A stretch of 64,000 bases of DNA, taken from positions 223,064,399 through 223,128,398 of the forward strand of contig OY986435.1 in the NCBI GenBank assembly GCA_963920525.1, in the 5' to 3' direction. Under the pieces are notes generated by a model. It did not search any database, was not told where the DNA came from, and was given only the letters and a program-made list of their open reading frames with translations. Position 1 is the stretch's first letter, and each line of letters starts with the position of its first letter. The position numbers and the translations under genes were made by a program. The stretch comes from Dichetophora obliterata (taxonomy: Eukaryota; Arthropoda; Insecta; Diptera; Sciomyzidae). This document shows positions 30,938 through 42,639 of the stretch, one piece after another.

Positions 30938-31565
30938 TATCTATGGCATTTCTGAAAGCACTTTTTAGTACTTTTTTCTAGAATGTTATAAACTGAATTT
31001 TCAGATCTTGTTAATAAAAAAACTCACTATGAGTAAAGCCCATGTTAAAGTCCGACTTTTTTTCGCAAGATCAAGACTTTATTTGGTTAAAGTTGAAAAC
31101 ATATATAAATATATAGAGAAATTAACTTTTGTTTAAAACGATTACAATTTTTAAATAAGTTTGCATCACGAGATTAACTTAACCTGGAAGCAGCGTAAAA
31201 ACAGCCATATTAAAATGTGAAACATGAACGTTTTGGAAATATTGAAGCATATAGGTTCTTATGTAGTACTTATCTCTTATTGAAGTTTTTGACATTTAAT
31301 TGCATAAACTGCATATAATTTACATCACATTAAACTAATAACGTTTTCATATCTTGTCTTAAAATTCTGCCCTCTGAGAGTGCAAAGAGATTGACCTCAA
31401 CTCAAAAAATGTTTGTTGTAGAGATACATATCGACATTAGATAAAATGATACATTTTGTTTAAATAATGTTGTGTTGACTGCCCTGTCGTTTATTTTTCA
31501 TTCAGGTCTTGATCGTCATCAAAATTTTGATTATGTTCGAAGTTAATTTTCGCTATCGCATAATT
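30938..31565. other. No recognised feature
   Basis: AT-rich intergenic sequence without protein motifs, tRNA boxes or terminal repeats that I can see. Confidence 0.3.
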
Positions 31566-31913
31566 CATTTTTTTAGCTGGAATTAACCACAAATTTAGAT
31601 TAATTCAATCATTTGATTCTCGTCTGAACACAGCCTTTTTTATTAGTTTTTCAACACACGCCTGTCAAATTAGAAAATAAAAATTGTCCGGCTACAGCGT
31701 GTTCTGTAGCCGCACGACAAGCTCGGCGTGTGATGTGGATTGTGTTTATAACATAAGAAATACATTGTTCTATGTTGACAAGCTACACATCACCCGACTG
31801 CAGCCCCAATTGTGTTTATAACATATTGAAAAACAAATAATAATGGCTGTGTTCAGCCGAGAATCAAATGATTGAATTAATCCTAATTTGTGTTTTTTTT
31901 CAGCTAAAAAAAT
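31566..31913. repeat. Fold-back element, about 350 bp
   Basis: TTTAGCTGGAATTAACCACA, TTAATTCAATCATTTGATTC and CGTCTGAACACAGCC at the left are mirrored by GGCTGTGTTCAGCCGAGAAT, CAAATGATTGAATTAATCC and CAGCTAAAAAAA at the right. TTGTGTTTATAACATA occurs twice inside. A partial third arm (CATTTGATTGTCGTCTGAAT) is at 31974. Confidence 0.65.
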
Positions 31914-32121
31914 GAAGTATGCATAGTTCATTCACATAGAGTAAAAAAGAACAAAATAAAGGATTGGCTTAGTCATTTGATTGTCGTCTGAATATAACCA
32001 AAGATTGTATTCCACACGCTAGCAATAGTTCTACACGCCAGTGGAACAATTGTAGTTATAACATAAAAGAGCTCAAACTTTAATTAAATATCAAAAATAA
32101 TCTATTTATATATTTATTACT

Positions 32122-33835
32122 AGCTGGAACCCGGCGCGTTGCTGCCACGCCCCCGTTGCCAAACTTCCATAAAATGTTATCCGTGAACCTGCATTGGGTT
32201 GATCTAAATTTGGGTTGAATGAGAGGTGCCACGCCCCTTTGTTTAACTCCCATAAAATTTGATTAGTGAAACGGCATGTGTAAATCGTGGTAGAATAATG
32301 AATTCTTAGGCTATAACTTCAAAGCTATTCGATATCGCAAATCGCATATTTGGGTTGTATGGGAGGTGCCACGCCCCCTGAATGGTGTGTGTAAATTGTG
32401 GTAGAATACCGAATTCCGAGGCTGTGCGAGCTGTAACTGAAAAGCTATTCGATATCGCAAATTATGGGAGGTTGCCACACCATACGTCCATAAAATGTTA
32501 TCAGTAAAACGACATGTGCAAATTGTGCTCGAATACCGAGGCTGTGGAGGTCTATAACTCCAAAGCTATTCGATATCGCAAATTCTGGTTGCAAGGGAGG
32601 AGCCACGCCCCTTGTACAACGCCCATAAAATGTTATCAGTAAAACAGCACGTGTAAATTGTCGTCGAATACTGAATTCCGGGGCTGTGTGAATTATAACG
32701 CAAAAGCTATTCAAAATATTAAATGTGGGTTTTAAGGGAGGTGCCACTCTCCCTTTCCCAACGCCCATAAAATTTTATCAGTAAAACGGCACGTGTAAAT
32801 TGTGGTCGAAAACCCAATTCCATGGCTGTGCGAACTATATCTCAAAAGCTATTCGATATCTCAAATTTGGGTTGTATGGGAGGTGCCACGCCCCCTTGTC
32901 CAACACCATAAAATGTTATCAGTTAAACTTAATGTGTAAATTGAGTTCGAATATTAAATTCCGAGCCTGTGCGGTCTGTAACTAAAAAGCTATTCGATAT
33001 CGCAAATTTGGGTTGTATGAGAGTGCCACGCCCCTTGTCCAACGCCTATTTTTTCTTTCTGTAAAAAACGTTTGTAGACTATTACAAACATTTTAAAAAA
33101 GTTAGCCAAATTGGCGCAGGCGATTTTAGGTATACATAAAAAAGTGGGCGTAAAAGTGGGAGTGGTCAATTTTTCTTCAGTAAAAACTTAAAATGGATTA
33201 CTACGAACATTTAAAAAATAAATTAGCCAAATCGGTGTAGCCGTTTTCCGATTTTAGATAAATAAAAAAGTGGGCGTCAAAGTGGGCGTGGTCCATTTTT
33301 CTTTCCGTAAAAACCTAAGTTGGACTATTACGAACATTTTAAAAAAATATCCAAATCGGTCCAGCCGTTCTCAACTGATGCAATTACCAACGAACGACAT
33401 TTGATTTTTATTTATATAGATATCAAAACAGTGGGCGCAAAAGTGGGCGTGGTCAATTTTTCTTTCAGTAAACACTTAAATTGGATTACTACGAACATTT
33501 GAAAAAAAAAATTATCCAAATCGGTCCAGCCGTTTTCCGATTTTAGATAAATTGAAAAAAGTGGGCGCAAAAGTGGGCGTGGTCAATTTTTCTTTCCGAC
33601 AAAACTTAAATTGGATTACTATGAACATTAAAAAAAATTATCCAAATCGGTCCAGCCGTTTTCCGATTTTAGATAAATCAAAAAAAGTGGGCGCAAAGTG
33701 GGCGTGGTCAATTTTTCTTTCCGTAAAAACCTAAGTTGGACTATTACGAACATTTAAAAAAAAAAATTATCCAAATCGGTTCAGCCGTTCTCAACTGATG
33801 CAATTACCAACGAACGACATTTGATTTATATAGAT
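32122..33835 (+). repeat. Composite element made of two satellite types
   Basis: It starts CTAGCTGGAACCCGGCGCGT. Type A units (about 140 bp, six and a half copies, 32200-33050) carry GGTGCCACGCCCCCTTGTCC, ATAAAATGTTATCAGTAAAA and AAAGCTATTCGATATCGCAA. They pass abruptly into type B units (about 125 bp, five copies, 33050-33835) with AAAGTGGGCGTGGTCAATTT, ATTACTACGAACATTT and ATCGGTCCAGCCGTTTTCCG. It ends GAACGACATTTGATTTATATAGAT. Two B units end in an alternative CTCAACTGATGCAATTACCA tail, so the end module itself was duplicated (33370-33420 and 33790-33835). It resembles non-autonomous elements common in insects; I cannot name the family. Confidence 0.75.
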
Positions 33836-34143
33836 TTGTCTATAATATATATAATAAATATTATATATTTATTATTTGTCTATTGTATTTTTGTCTATAT
33901 GTGTGCGCCAAGATTCTGTCTAAGCCGATTAACTAATTCGAAAGCAATTTTGGCACAGTATGTAAAAAGGAATGCGTATCTGTTATAGGCAATACAATAA
34001 TTTGATTTGACAAAGGAATGTACTACCTCCCATACAACTCGTATTGTTTTCATGGCTTAGCTCTTCAACTACATACTCGTGTATGGACACTTCTAAACTG
34101 GCGTTACGTTCGGTTTGTACGAAGAAATATAAAAAAAAACATA

Positions 34144-34390
34144 CTAAGGGCAAATTTTTCAGTGCGAGTTTAAGCTTTAGTCAAATTAAACCTAGCTTAA
34201 CTTACCAAAATTGGACGTTTAAACTCGGTTTAACTAGATATTTTTGTATACATTGAAGTGAAATTGACTTAAATGATCATATAATGTGTTTCTTTTTTGC
34301 CTAAACCGAGTTTAAACGTCAAATTTTGGTGAATTAAGCTCGGTTTAATTTGACTAAACGTTAAACTCGCACTGAAAAACTGGCCCTAAG
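34144..34390. mobile_element. 247 bp fold-back element with TA flanks
   Basis: CTAAGGGCAAATTTTTCAGT and GCGAGTTTAAG at the left; ACTCGCACTGAAAAACTGGC and CCTAAG at the right. TA lies on both sides (34142-34143 and 34391-34392). The arms also contain AAACTCGGTTTA and its complement. A related fragment is at 37079-37165. Confidence 0.7.
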
Positions 34391-34889
34391 TAAAAACGAT
34401 GACAACAATCTGCCCTAAGCATTTAAAGATATAATAAAAAATATTTGCTGGCGTTGCGTTACAAAAAACAGAAAAACATATTTTTGACTTGGGTTTCAAA
34501 ATTGGCAAAACTCTCTGAATTGGGCAAGACTTTTTGTATACAATTTTTTTTAAAGGGTCTGAAATAATGTAAGTTTATTTTCCAAGTGATCAAATTTAGA
34601 AATCTTTTATTTTTTTTATTATTGCATGTGTGAAACAGTGCAGACGGTTTGATCAACATGGTAAATGAATTTATGTATAAACTGCTTTAATTAATAAAAT
34701 GAAAATGTTTCTCTTAGATAATACCATAAAATAATAAGTTTTTAATAAGTTGTAATTTTTTGGTCACAGTTGACTTTTCTGTAGAAGTGGCCATATACGA
34801 TAGAGCACAAAAATTCGGTACAGAAACACCACTTACTAATAGCATCTTACTAAAAAAAGTTATGTACATATTGAAAAATTGGGCATGAC

Positions 34890-35430
34890 ACCTCCGATAC
34901 AATTCAGAAAATCAGTGAAATCGTAAAAAAAATTAAACAAAAATTGTAAAGTGATTACAAAGTTATTAAAAAACCTACAAAATTATGGTAAAGCAGTGGA
35001 TATCCCAGAGTGGTAGCTTCAAATTCTAACCTCACTGCCAGAAAAATTGTTGAAACAGCTGGAGTGAAGACACATGCCCGCAACGTGTGGACAAAATTAA
35101 GTGGAGAAAATTATGGCGCTGCGTATTAATCACTAACGAAAAATTTAGTCTCGACGGTCCGGATGATATGTCTTTTTATTACCACGATTTGAGGAAGAAA
35201 GAGCGCATCCTAAGCCGTCGTCAACAAGGGGGTAAATGAGTAATGTATGGCTGGAATTGGCCATTGTGGTAGGACTGAAATTAAATTTGTTCCCACGGGA
35301 ATGAATCGCCAAGATTATCTTAATTTAATTGATAATGAAGTACAAAGTTAATCATGGGTCACTATTAACTAAAACTTCATTTATATTTCAACAAAAAAAT
35401 GCTGCTGTACATACAGCACACCCAAAACAA
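34890..35430 (+). pseudogene. Dead Tc1-like transposase
   Basis: Tc1 transposases cut and paste DNA at TA sites with a DDE/DDD catalytic core. Broken frames read KISEIVKKIKQKL, then ASNSNLTARKIVETAGVKTH, ARNVWTKLSG, TNEKFSLDGPDD, FYYHDLRKKERILSRRQQGG, then a GFVYNGLTD-like stretch, TGMNRQDYLNLID and TSFIFQQKNAAVHTAH. The first catalytic position (TDEK in relatives) reads TNEK, and the second (QQDNA) reads QQKNA. Both active-site aspartates are therefore lost, apart from several stops and frameshifts. Terminal repeats were not located. Confidence 0.75.
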
Positions 35431-35689
35431 AGCTTCGTACTATGTACAAAACAATTATTGTATTATACAAAGATCTTTGTTCTTTTCAGCCTACGAATAA
35501 ATACAAATGACCGTTTGTACATTGTACAAAGAAAAAATGTGTATTTTTTACAAACGCATTCGTTTCATCTACAAAGAAAATTATTAAATATTACGAATGC
35601 CTTTGTACAATAAAAGAATGCGTTTGTAGTATTTACGAATCGGTTTGTACATTGCACGAACGTATTCGTAATATTAACAAATTTTGTTT

Positions 35690-36090
35690 TGTTCACAGAA
35701 CCGAATACTAATTACTGAAGCGACTACCAAGCGATTACTTAGCTCAATTCCGATTACTAAGCGATTACATAAGCGAAGACTGATTACCGATGCGATTACC
35801 AAGCTATTTCTTAGCTGAAAACCGGTTACTAAGCAATTACATAACAATTTGCGTCTTTTATTTAATATCAAATAATTTTTGAGTTACTGGATCTTTCACA
35901 GGATCTTGGATCTGCTGAGCTTTAACACAGCCTTTGTATAAAACCATGTCAGAAATGGAAGATGTGCTGCCAGCATTAAGGGGTCACTGATTTGAAATAA
36001 GATTGTAATGTTAATGCTAAGTAATCAATTGATAGTTGCTTCAGTAATCAGTTCCGGTTATGTAATCGCTTAGTAAGCACTGGGATATTG
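35690..36090. repeat. Fold-back region of GCGATTAC/GTAATCGC words
   Basis: AAGCGATTACTTAGCTCAAT, CGATTACTAAGCGATTACAT, ATGCGATTACCAAGC and AAGCAATTACATAAC repeat on the left (35717-35850). TGCTAAGTAATCAATTGATA and GGTTATGTAATCGCTTAGTA lie on the right in inverted orientation. A piece between them (AAGGGGTCACTGATTTGAAA at 35978) resembles the hAT internal repeat at 53675. Confidence 0.55.
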
Positions 36091-36700
36091 CGCTATACGA
36101 AACAAAAGAAACAAACAAGCATATAAACCGAGTAGCCTAGTTTTGAGTTTCAGCATTGCAATATTTCTTGGGTTTAATTTTAGTACAGAAAAATTTTAAT
36201 TATGGCTCAATATTTGTGAAAGTTTAAATTTTAAACCGCAAGGTTAAGAAATATGCAGTATACTTTCAGCTGTACTAAAATTTATTCCAAGATTTTTAAT
36301 CGCGTATAAGGATTTGAAATATTAAAAGAATAAGCTAAACGTGTGAAAGAGCGCGAGAGCGAACCGAAAAATAAATAACAACATAAAATTAAGGAAAGCT
36401 TATAAAAAATTAATTTGCTTGCAAGTAACAAAGTAAAGTGTTAAACAAATAATATTAAACTAAGAATTTCCAATACTTGTTCAACAGAGATATCGATAAT
36501 TTTGATAATAATAATAAGATATGAATGAAATCACGTGAATGCACTCAATAATTTCCAACCAATCACTTTTTCAAATCATTGATCGGGAATTAAATGATTT
36601 TAAATCACAAATGAATGCATTATTTTACAGCTGTGTTTATACTACAGCGCTCTCTAGTGTTCCGGATGGATCAAAAAAGATAGCGCTATAATACTCATCG
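36091..36700. other. No recognised feature
   Basis: AT-rich intergenic sequence. No coding or repeat signal recognised. Confidence 0.25.
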
Positions 36701-37000
36701 TACCAGAAAACTCCCGATCGCAACACAAACAATCGGGTCCAATTGTAAATCCAAACCATCCAGGAACCAACTCAAACACACCAGCTATTAAGGAGGAGTT
36801 CAGTGACATACTCCTGGCTTACATTCGTCAAGACTTGACGGTCAAGTCCTACCTTTATGGATAAAAGACGCGGATAACAAACGTGAGAGAGGTGGAAGTT
36901 AAAAAGGGAATGACCAAGAAGTCAAGTCTCGATGAGTGTAAACTAGGAGATACAGACGAATTATATATAGAGATTAACCCTTGATTGCCACATCTCGCTC
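36700..37000 (+). other. GC-richer stretch with a short coding-like frame, unrecognised
   Basis: One frame reads SGPIVNPNHPGTNSNTPAIK and EEFSDILLAYIRQDLTVKSY before a stop; another continues with charged residues. Composition stands out from the AT-rich surroundings. It could be a retroelement gag-like fragment, but I recognise no motif. Confidence 0.25.
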
Positions 37001-37078
37001 AAAAATTCTCTCAAAACTAGAATATTTGAACGTTGTTTTAAAATAAAATATGAATTGGTTGTTTTAAAACGACCAATT

Positions 37079-37165
37079 TTAGTGAGTGAAGCTATGTTTA
37101 ATTTGATTAAAGTTACTAAAGGTAACTAGGTTTGATTTGACTAAAGGAACTGAAAAACTGGCTCT
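37079..37165 (+). repeat. Fragment related to the 34144-34390 fold-back element
   Basis: TTTAATTTGATTAAAGTTAC, TTTGATTTGACTAAAGG and ACTGAAAAACTGGCTCTTA match the right arm of 34144-34390 in degraded form. Confidence 0.5.
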
Positions 37166-37691
37166 TAGAGTGTAAACCAAAGTTAAGCTAAGCTTCATAA
37201 AAAGTTTAAGCTAGTGATGCTCAACTCGTCAGTTAACGCTGCTAACAGTGGGCTGGCAGCGGCTTATCACGTAAAACAAAAACAAAGTAACGCGTGTGTG
37301 TATTTGCAGTCAACAACATTGCACGGTGGGCAAAAGCACTTATATGCAGCTATATAATTTAAATTTTCCTTGCACATTCATTGCGCAGCTGCATAGTTAG
37401 AATTTCTGAAAAAATTGTCTCTAAGCATGCTTAGTTTCAAAATCCACAAAATTTGAAAATTGTTCCACGGTAAGCAAAATAAAAAATACAACCATTCCAG
37501 CAAGAAATATAAACTGTGTAACTGAGACATAAGTTTGCATAATTATGCCTTCAATCTGCAAAAGCGTTTAAATAAATCATGTTAAAGCTAAATTGTCTGT
37601 ACTTTACAAAAATAATAGTTTTTCGTGCTTGGTATCTAAAACAAACTGCATAGAAACTGTAAAAATTTTTATTGGTATATATATTTTGGTA

Positions 37692-38030
37692 GTGGCGGCT
37701 TTAGCCTATTGGGTAGAGTGCGTGGCCCCTAAGCTAAAGAACCGCGGTAGCCCGGGTTCAATTCCAGCTCAGACAGAAAGTTTTTTTCAAATGAATTAAT
37801 TTTTCTGTTCGGTCGTCACCTCTCTGCAGACAATGGCAAACCTCAGAGAGTAAAAATTGCCATGTAAAGCTTCTTGAGAACATAAGCCGTTCGGAGTCGG
37901 CATAAAACATGTAGGTCCAGCTCTCGGTCATTTGTGATCAAACATTAAATAACACGCACAGCACAATTGATCAATAGAAGCTAGGTCAAAGTTCGTCCAA
38001 GGGCTAAATTGGCCAGTTTATTTTATTATA
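37692..38030 (+). mobile_element. tRNA-derived SINE (family 1), full-length copy
   Basis: A tRNA-like head (A box TTTAGCCTATTGGGTAGAGT, B box GGTTCAATTCC at about 37757) is followed by a body with CTCAGAGAGTAAAAATTGCC, CTTCTTGAGAACATAAGCCG and TTCGGAGTCGGCATAAAACA. The A/T-rich end is a TATATTA repeat. The body sequence is one I associate with tephritid genomes. A minus-strand copy lies at 56216-56405. Confidence 0.75.
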
Positions 38031-38039
38031 TATATTATA

Positions 38040-38954
38040 TTATATATATTTAAATAAATTTGTTGTAATGAACTTAATTTTAAGAATAAAAGCAATTGTT
38101 AAACTATAGTTTATGAATTTAATGCTTTTTTATTGTATAAATAGAATTAACTAATTATTAACTACCCGTTTCAGTGAAAATTATTTTCTGACTGGGTATT
38201 CTTTTCAAATAAGACATACACATAAACAGAGAGCTCGCGTGGGCCGAAGTCGGCCCGCGAACGGCCCATAGACCATAGGAGCCCAGTTGAGCATCACTAG
38301 TTTAAGCCATTGCACAATGGAGAAAACAGAACGATTCACTGGCATTAACCTCATGGGTGTCGCCAAGGGGAGCTGCCCCCTTAGAGATGAAAAAATAAGA
38401 CAATTGCAAAGCAACCATTGTTCTTAGTTCCGTCACTTGCTTGACGGATAATTCCCGAATGTCGAAACTCGATTGAATTCACTTATTCCATTTCAAGCAA
38501 AATTACTGGGTTACTGGGTTACTGGGTTCACATTTCTAAATATGTATGTTTACAAGCATTGCTGCCAACCGTGTATACCCCTATAACATTGCATAAGCTT
38601 TTAAATTCTTTAATAGGAACACTTTTTTTAGTAGTTTTTTAAATGTAAACGCAACTCTGTAAAATGTCAATATTTGTTTGGCTCGTTTTTTACCATTGTA
38701 ACAGCGAAACGAGCAGAGGACATATTTATATCATCTTTTTCATATTCGTTATAGTTAATAATTCCAACTTAAATAATAGGAAATAATTAACTCGCTGTAG
38801 CAACAATGGACATCCAACAATGGACATCCAACAATCCAACTTGAAATTTTTTGCTTTGCACTAAATTTAAAAAGAAAAGACCTGAAGGCGCAAATAGTGA
38901 CAGTGATGAACAGGATAAAAGTGTAGAAAAGAAAAAGAAGAACAAAATAGAGAC
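38040..38954. other. Intergenic sequence, little recognised
   Basis: AT-rich. ACTGGGTTACTGGGTTACTG near 38503 is a short tandem. 38875-38954 reads KFKKKRPEGANSDSDEQDKS followed by a lysine run, perhaps a piece of an unidentified ORF cut by the next element. Confidence 0.3.
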
Positions 38955-39635
38955 ATTCAGCCCTATTCCAGAATCCGTCGTAGCGTAAATTTTCTTTCGG
39001 ATTCGTAATGAAGTATTCTACAATCCGAAGAATTCGAACATTCTTACATTCGTACCATTGCAACTACACATTCCGAACGTATCAACTTTTGACAGCTGTT
39101 TTTCGGATTTTTTCATGAAAGCCCTGCCCTGACGGATTTGTTTACGACAAAAGAAAACAATTAAATTTTTATAGAATTAGGTCGTAAAATAAAACTTATA
39201 ATTAATTTTTGGTTAATAAAGTTAAATTATTTTTATTAAAACCTGTGAATATGTTAGTTGAAATTTATTTAGTGCATTTCCTACGTTTCGTAATCCAATT
39301 CCAAAGGGTTGATGGAATCTCGCAATATTCTTCGACGAATTTTCATAGATTCTCTATGTGAGAAATCTTCCTTTTATTGTGCGAAAATTGCAATTGCAAT
39401 GAAATCCATTAAAAATCACAGCTAAAAAATACAATTTTGATCAAAAACACTTCAGTTTTTTAATTTTTCTTTTTATTTATTTGTCTGCTGTTGAAACCAG
39501 TTGTTTTCGAACTCCCGAAAGTAAGTTCGAAAAGGGAAAGTTTCGTTCGGATTTTGGATTAGCAAATTTGTCGTATTCGTAGCGTAGCTTTACGTTCGGA
39601 AATTCATTACGACAAATCCTGGAATAGGGCTGAAT
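38955..39635. mobile_element. 681 bp TIR element with perfect 17-bp ends
   Basis: ATTCAGCCCTATTCCAG at 38955 and its exact complement CTGGAATAGGGCTGAAT ending 39635. Similarity continues inward (TCGTA and ATTCGTAGCGTA words, both arms rich in ATTCG). No ORF of interest; no clear target duplication. Confidence 0.8.
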
Positions 39636-40590
39636 ATCGCCATTTTCTACAACGATCACCAAAACGGGAGATACTCAACCTCAGGCAGTAGCTCAAGTAC
39701 CTAATATTAGCGCATTTTCTTGTGATGATTCTTTGGGTTACCTTTAGAGACCAATCTCATCCAAAAATCTGAACTTGGATCCCTATTCTTCGACAAATTG
39801 CACACATTTCACAATTGCTTAAGAGCCACCGTGACAATCCTGAAAAAGACTCAGAAATTATAAACTATGCTACAATTGATGCGGAGAAAGTCGGACTTAC
39901 CATCAAAAAATGTTTACCATAATGTGAACAGCTTCAGCGCATCATCTCATTTTAAAAAATAATTTGCTGCAAACAAAAAAAAAATAAATAGAAAGAACAC
40001 GTGTTCACTGTGCTAATATCCGTCCTAAAAAAATTTAAAATATAACAAAAAATAGCGAACACGTGTGCGCTACGAGAAAATACCAACAAAATACATGCAG
40101 CAATAACCTTGACAGCTTTTGACGCAAACAAACAACAACCATGCTATTGAAGTTGTTGCAAGTTCATAGTTTGCTCGCCAAATAATATTTTCATCTTTCA
40201 CATAACTTATTGGATTTTAGCTGTCAAACTTTAAACAGTATAAAAAGTGAAGAGCAGTGAGTTTTTATAAAATATATTTGGATCTTGTTATACATTTTTT
40301 ATCGGCAAGGATTAAAATGTAAGTAATTTTTTTATAAAAAAATATATATATATTTTAATAGTTTAGAGTTCTTTTAACTATGTGTTTTAAAGTTATATTT
40401 ATTTATTAAACTTAATATAATTAATGCACCAAATATAAATGGTTCTGTTATATAGGTGTAATTAATTATATTAACTTATTGTATTATATTACATTATCTT
40501 TTTATAATCAGAGATTTATAGTCAATCTACACAAAATAATCACTTGTTTCAATGGCATAATAGCAACACACATCATGTGTTAAAACTTGT
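39636..40590. other. Intergenic sequence, no recognised gene
   Basis: GAACACGTGTTC at 39997 and GCGAACACGTGTGCGC at 40057 are two palindromic E-box-like words 60 bp apart. A possible donor AAAATGTAAGTAATT at 40315 has no clear exon. Confidence 0.3.
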
Positions 40591-40596
40591 CTCATG

Positions 40597-40950
40597 GTGT
40601 GCACTTGTTACCATTATGTTTCCATGCATTTCTTATATATTTTTCTGAGTGTTAATTGCAATTTTATCATTGAAAAAACAAGAAGATACATAACAAATAT
40701 AAATTTAATAACGTGCATACATATGTGTCCTTAGCATTGCGATCAAAACGAGTTATTTTTGCATTATATTGTATAAGAAAAACCTTCACAAAATGGTCAC
40801 TTGTTACCATTATGTCATGGACACATCATTGAAACAAGTGAACATTATGTGTAACTATGTATCTCATAATGTGCACTTGTTACCATTATGTTTCCATGCA
40901 TTTGCTATATATTTTTCTAAATATTATTTGCAATTTTATCATTGAGCAAC
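40597..40950 (+). repeat. Direct duplication, spacing about 275 bp
   Basis: TGTGCACTTGTTACCATTAT, GTTTCCATGCATTT and TATATATTTTTCTRA recur at 40597 and 40873, each followed by TTGCAATTTTATCATTGA. A third GTTACCATTATGT is at 40803, and related ACATGTTAC or GGTAACATG words cluster at 42070-42235. Confidence 0.55.
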
Positions 40951-41078
40951 ATTACAGCACGGCGAATGAGCAACATTATTTCATGCAGGCAATTAATATC
41001 GCTCATTAGCCAGGCTAAATTATTTTTGTAATACTTTTTGAGAATTTAAAGCATACTTATAAAGTGTTATTTCATAGC

Positions 41079-41355
41079 TAATACAATTGCAACGAGTACC
41101 TGGTATAACAGTGGGAGATTCGAACAAACGCATCAAAAAAACTTTTGAGTATATTGCCACATGCAATGTTTACAGACACTTCATCTGGCCGGGAAAAGTA
41201 AATATTAACTGCTCAGGTAATTGATAAAACACGAATATATTTCACATTAATTTAGATGTATAATATTGTATTGCCTTTTTTTACTGTTATTTACAGAGGA
41301 AATCAATAAAGATTTTGTGAGCCTCACTGACCTACAAAAGCAAGCGAAAAGTCTT
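41079..41355 (+). CDS. Possible two-exon coding fragment, unrecognised
   Basis: TTATTTCATAG then an open frame LIQLQRVPGITVGDSNKRIK and KTFEYIATCNVYRHFIWPGK ends VNINC at donor CAG|GTAATT (41220). After a 75-80 nt intron with acceptor TGTTATTTACAG (to 41296) the frame continues EEINKDFVSLTDLQKQAKSL and stops at 41356. Phase agrees and the intron size is typical for a fly, but no start codon or known domain is seen. It may be an old gene fragment rather than an active gene. Confidence 0.25.
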
Positions 41356-41377
41356 TAGGCTGCCAACAGAGTCAAGC

Positions 41378-41606
41378 GCGTCGGAAGCGAATTTCATCTA
41401 GGGGGGCAGTACAAATGGTGGTGCAAAAAAGTTCACCAAAATTTCTTCACATGAAACATGAAGAAGAGATAAAGAAGAGGAAAATATATAATACAAATAT
41501 ATTATCGTGTAAAAAAACTGATATTTTGAATAACTTTTCCTTTGAAATTGTTTATCTAGCTAAAAAAGTGGGGGCAACTGCCCCCCTTTCCCCCCGCTTC
41601 CGACGC
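41378..41606. mobile_element. 229 bp MITE with GCGTCGGAAGCG ends
   Basis: GCGTCGGAAGCG at the left and CGCTTCCGACGC at the right are exact inverted repeats. They are followed inward by AGGGGGGCAG and CTGCCCCCC. Composition is unlike its surroundings. Confidence 0.65.
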
Positions 41607-42639
41607 CAATGAACAGAGTAAAAGCCGAAGCAGGCATGCAGGCAGGCAGGTAGGCCCTGCGAAGAAACGAGATGGACATAACTTTTTTCTCTCTTGTTCA
41701 CATAGTTGTCCTGTGCCTGTCTGCTTCGGCGCTTATTCTGCGGGCAGCCTTAGGCTAATCTATAAGACGAGGACACGTATAAGCAATGAAATGCTTTTTG
41801 AAGTGCGTTACGCAAGTGATTTCTAGAAAAGAAAAAACCTATAACTCTCTATATTTATTTTCCTTTACTTTTTTGATTTTGTTAAATAAAATATAAAAAA
41901 TCTAATACTTTCTTATTTTTATTAATTTTACAAATTTTCTTAAGGGCTTTTTAATTTTTCAGAAGCAGACTTGTTACTTGTTACAAATAAAATTACACGT
42001 GGTATCATATTTCCATTAAATCGCGTCGTATAATATGGTAAAATATGTCCATATATTTACCTTACAATTTGCGGTAACATGCGATTAACACAATGTGGTA
42101 ACATGTGCCTGTTATTATAACAGTACCATGTGCCCATTTATTTCTTTTCACATTGTGGTAACATTTACCATTTATTTGATTCACACAATATGTTAACAAG
42201 TGTCTGTAAATTTTGACCATGGACACATGTTACTGGGCGTTTGACGCACATTTACCGTATTTGTGACCTAATTGTTACAATTCGTTACTTTGTTACCAAT
42301 TCCTTCATAAACGGTAAACTTACGGTAAATTTATGGTCACATTTTTTAAAAATGTTTGACGGGATCACATCAATGCAGCGAATTGTTGGAAAACAACGTC
42401 ATCGAAGAAATTACCCATCAGAAAGCACTTAAGAATTTTGGAAATTTGGCGTAATCCGCCCACCTGCATGACGTAATTTTAAGAACACGTCAAACGTCAA
42501 AAAGAAAATACGAGAATTAAAGGGAACTTACAAATATCATTAATTATAATATTTACCATTTCTTAATTGTAAGAAAATCATTAGAGAGGGGGGAAAATGG
42601 CGTAGGAGTTAAAAAGAAGTGGCGTTGGAGTTAAGAATG
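41607..42639. other. Intergenic sequence with GGTAACATG-like words
   Basis: AT-rich. TGTGGTAACATGTGCC, ATTGTGGTAACATTTACC and ACACATGTTACTGGG at 42070-42236 form a loose repeat. AGGCAGGCAGGTAGGC at 41640 is a short repeat. No gene recognised. Confidence 0.35.

Noticed and set aside
33320..33734. Two 60-codon ORFs with a shared VGVVNFSF peptide
   Set aside because: They are readings of the 125-bp tandem repeat units, not genes.
32200..33835. CRISPR-like array
   Set aside because: Units are 125-140 bp with no unique spacers, in a eukaryotic context.
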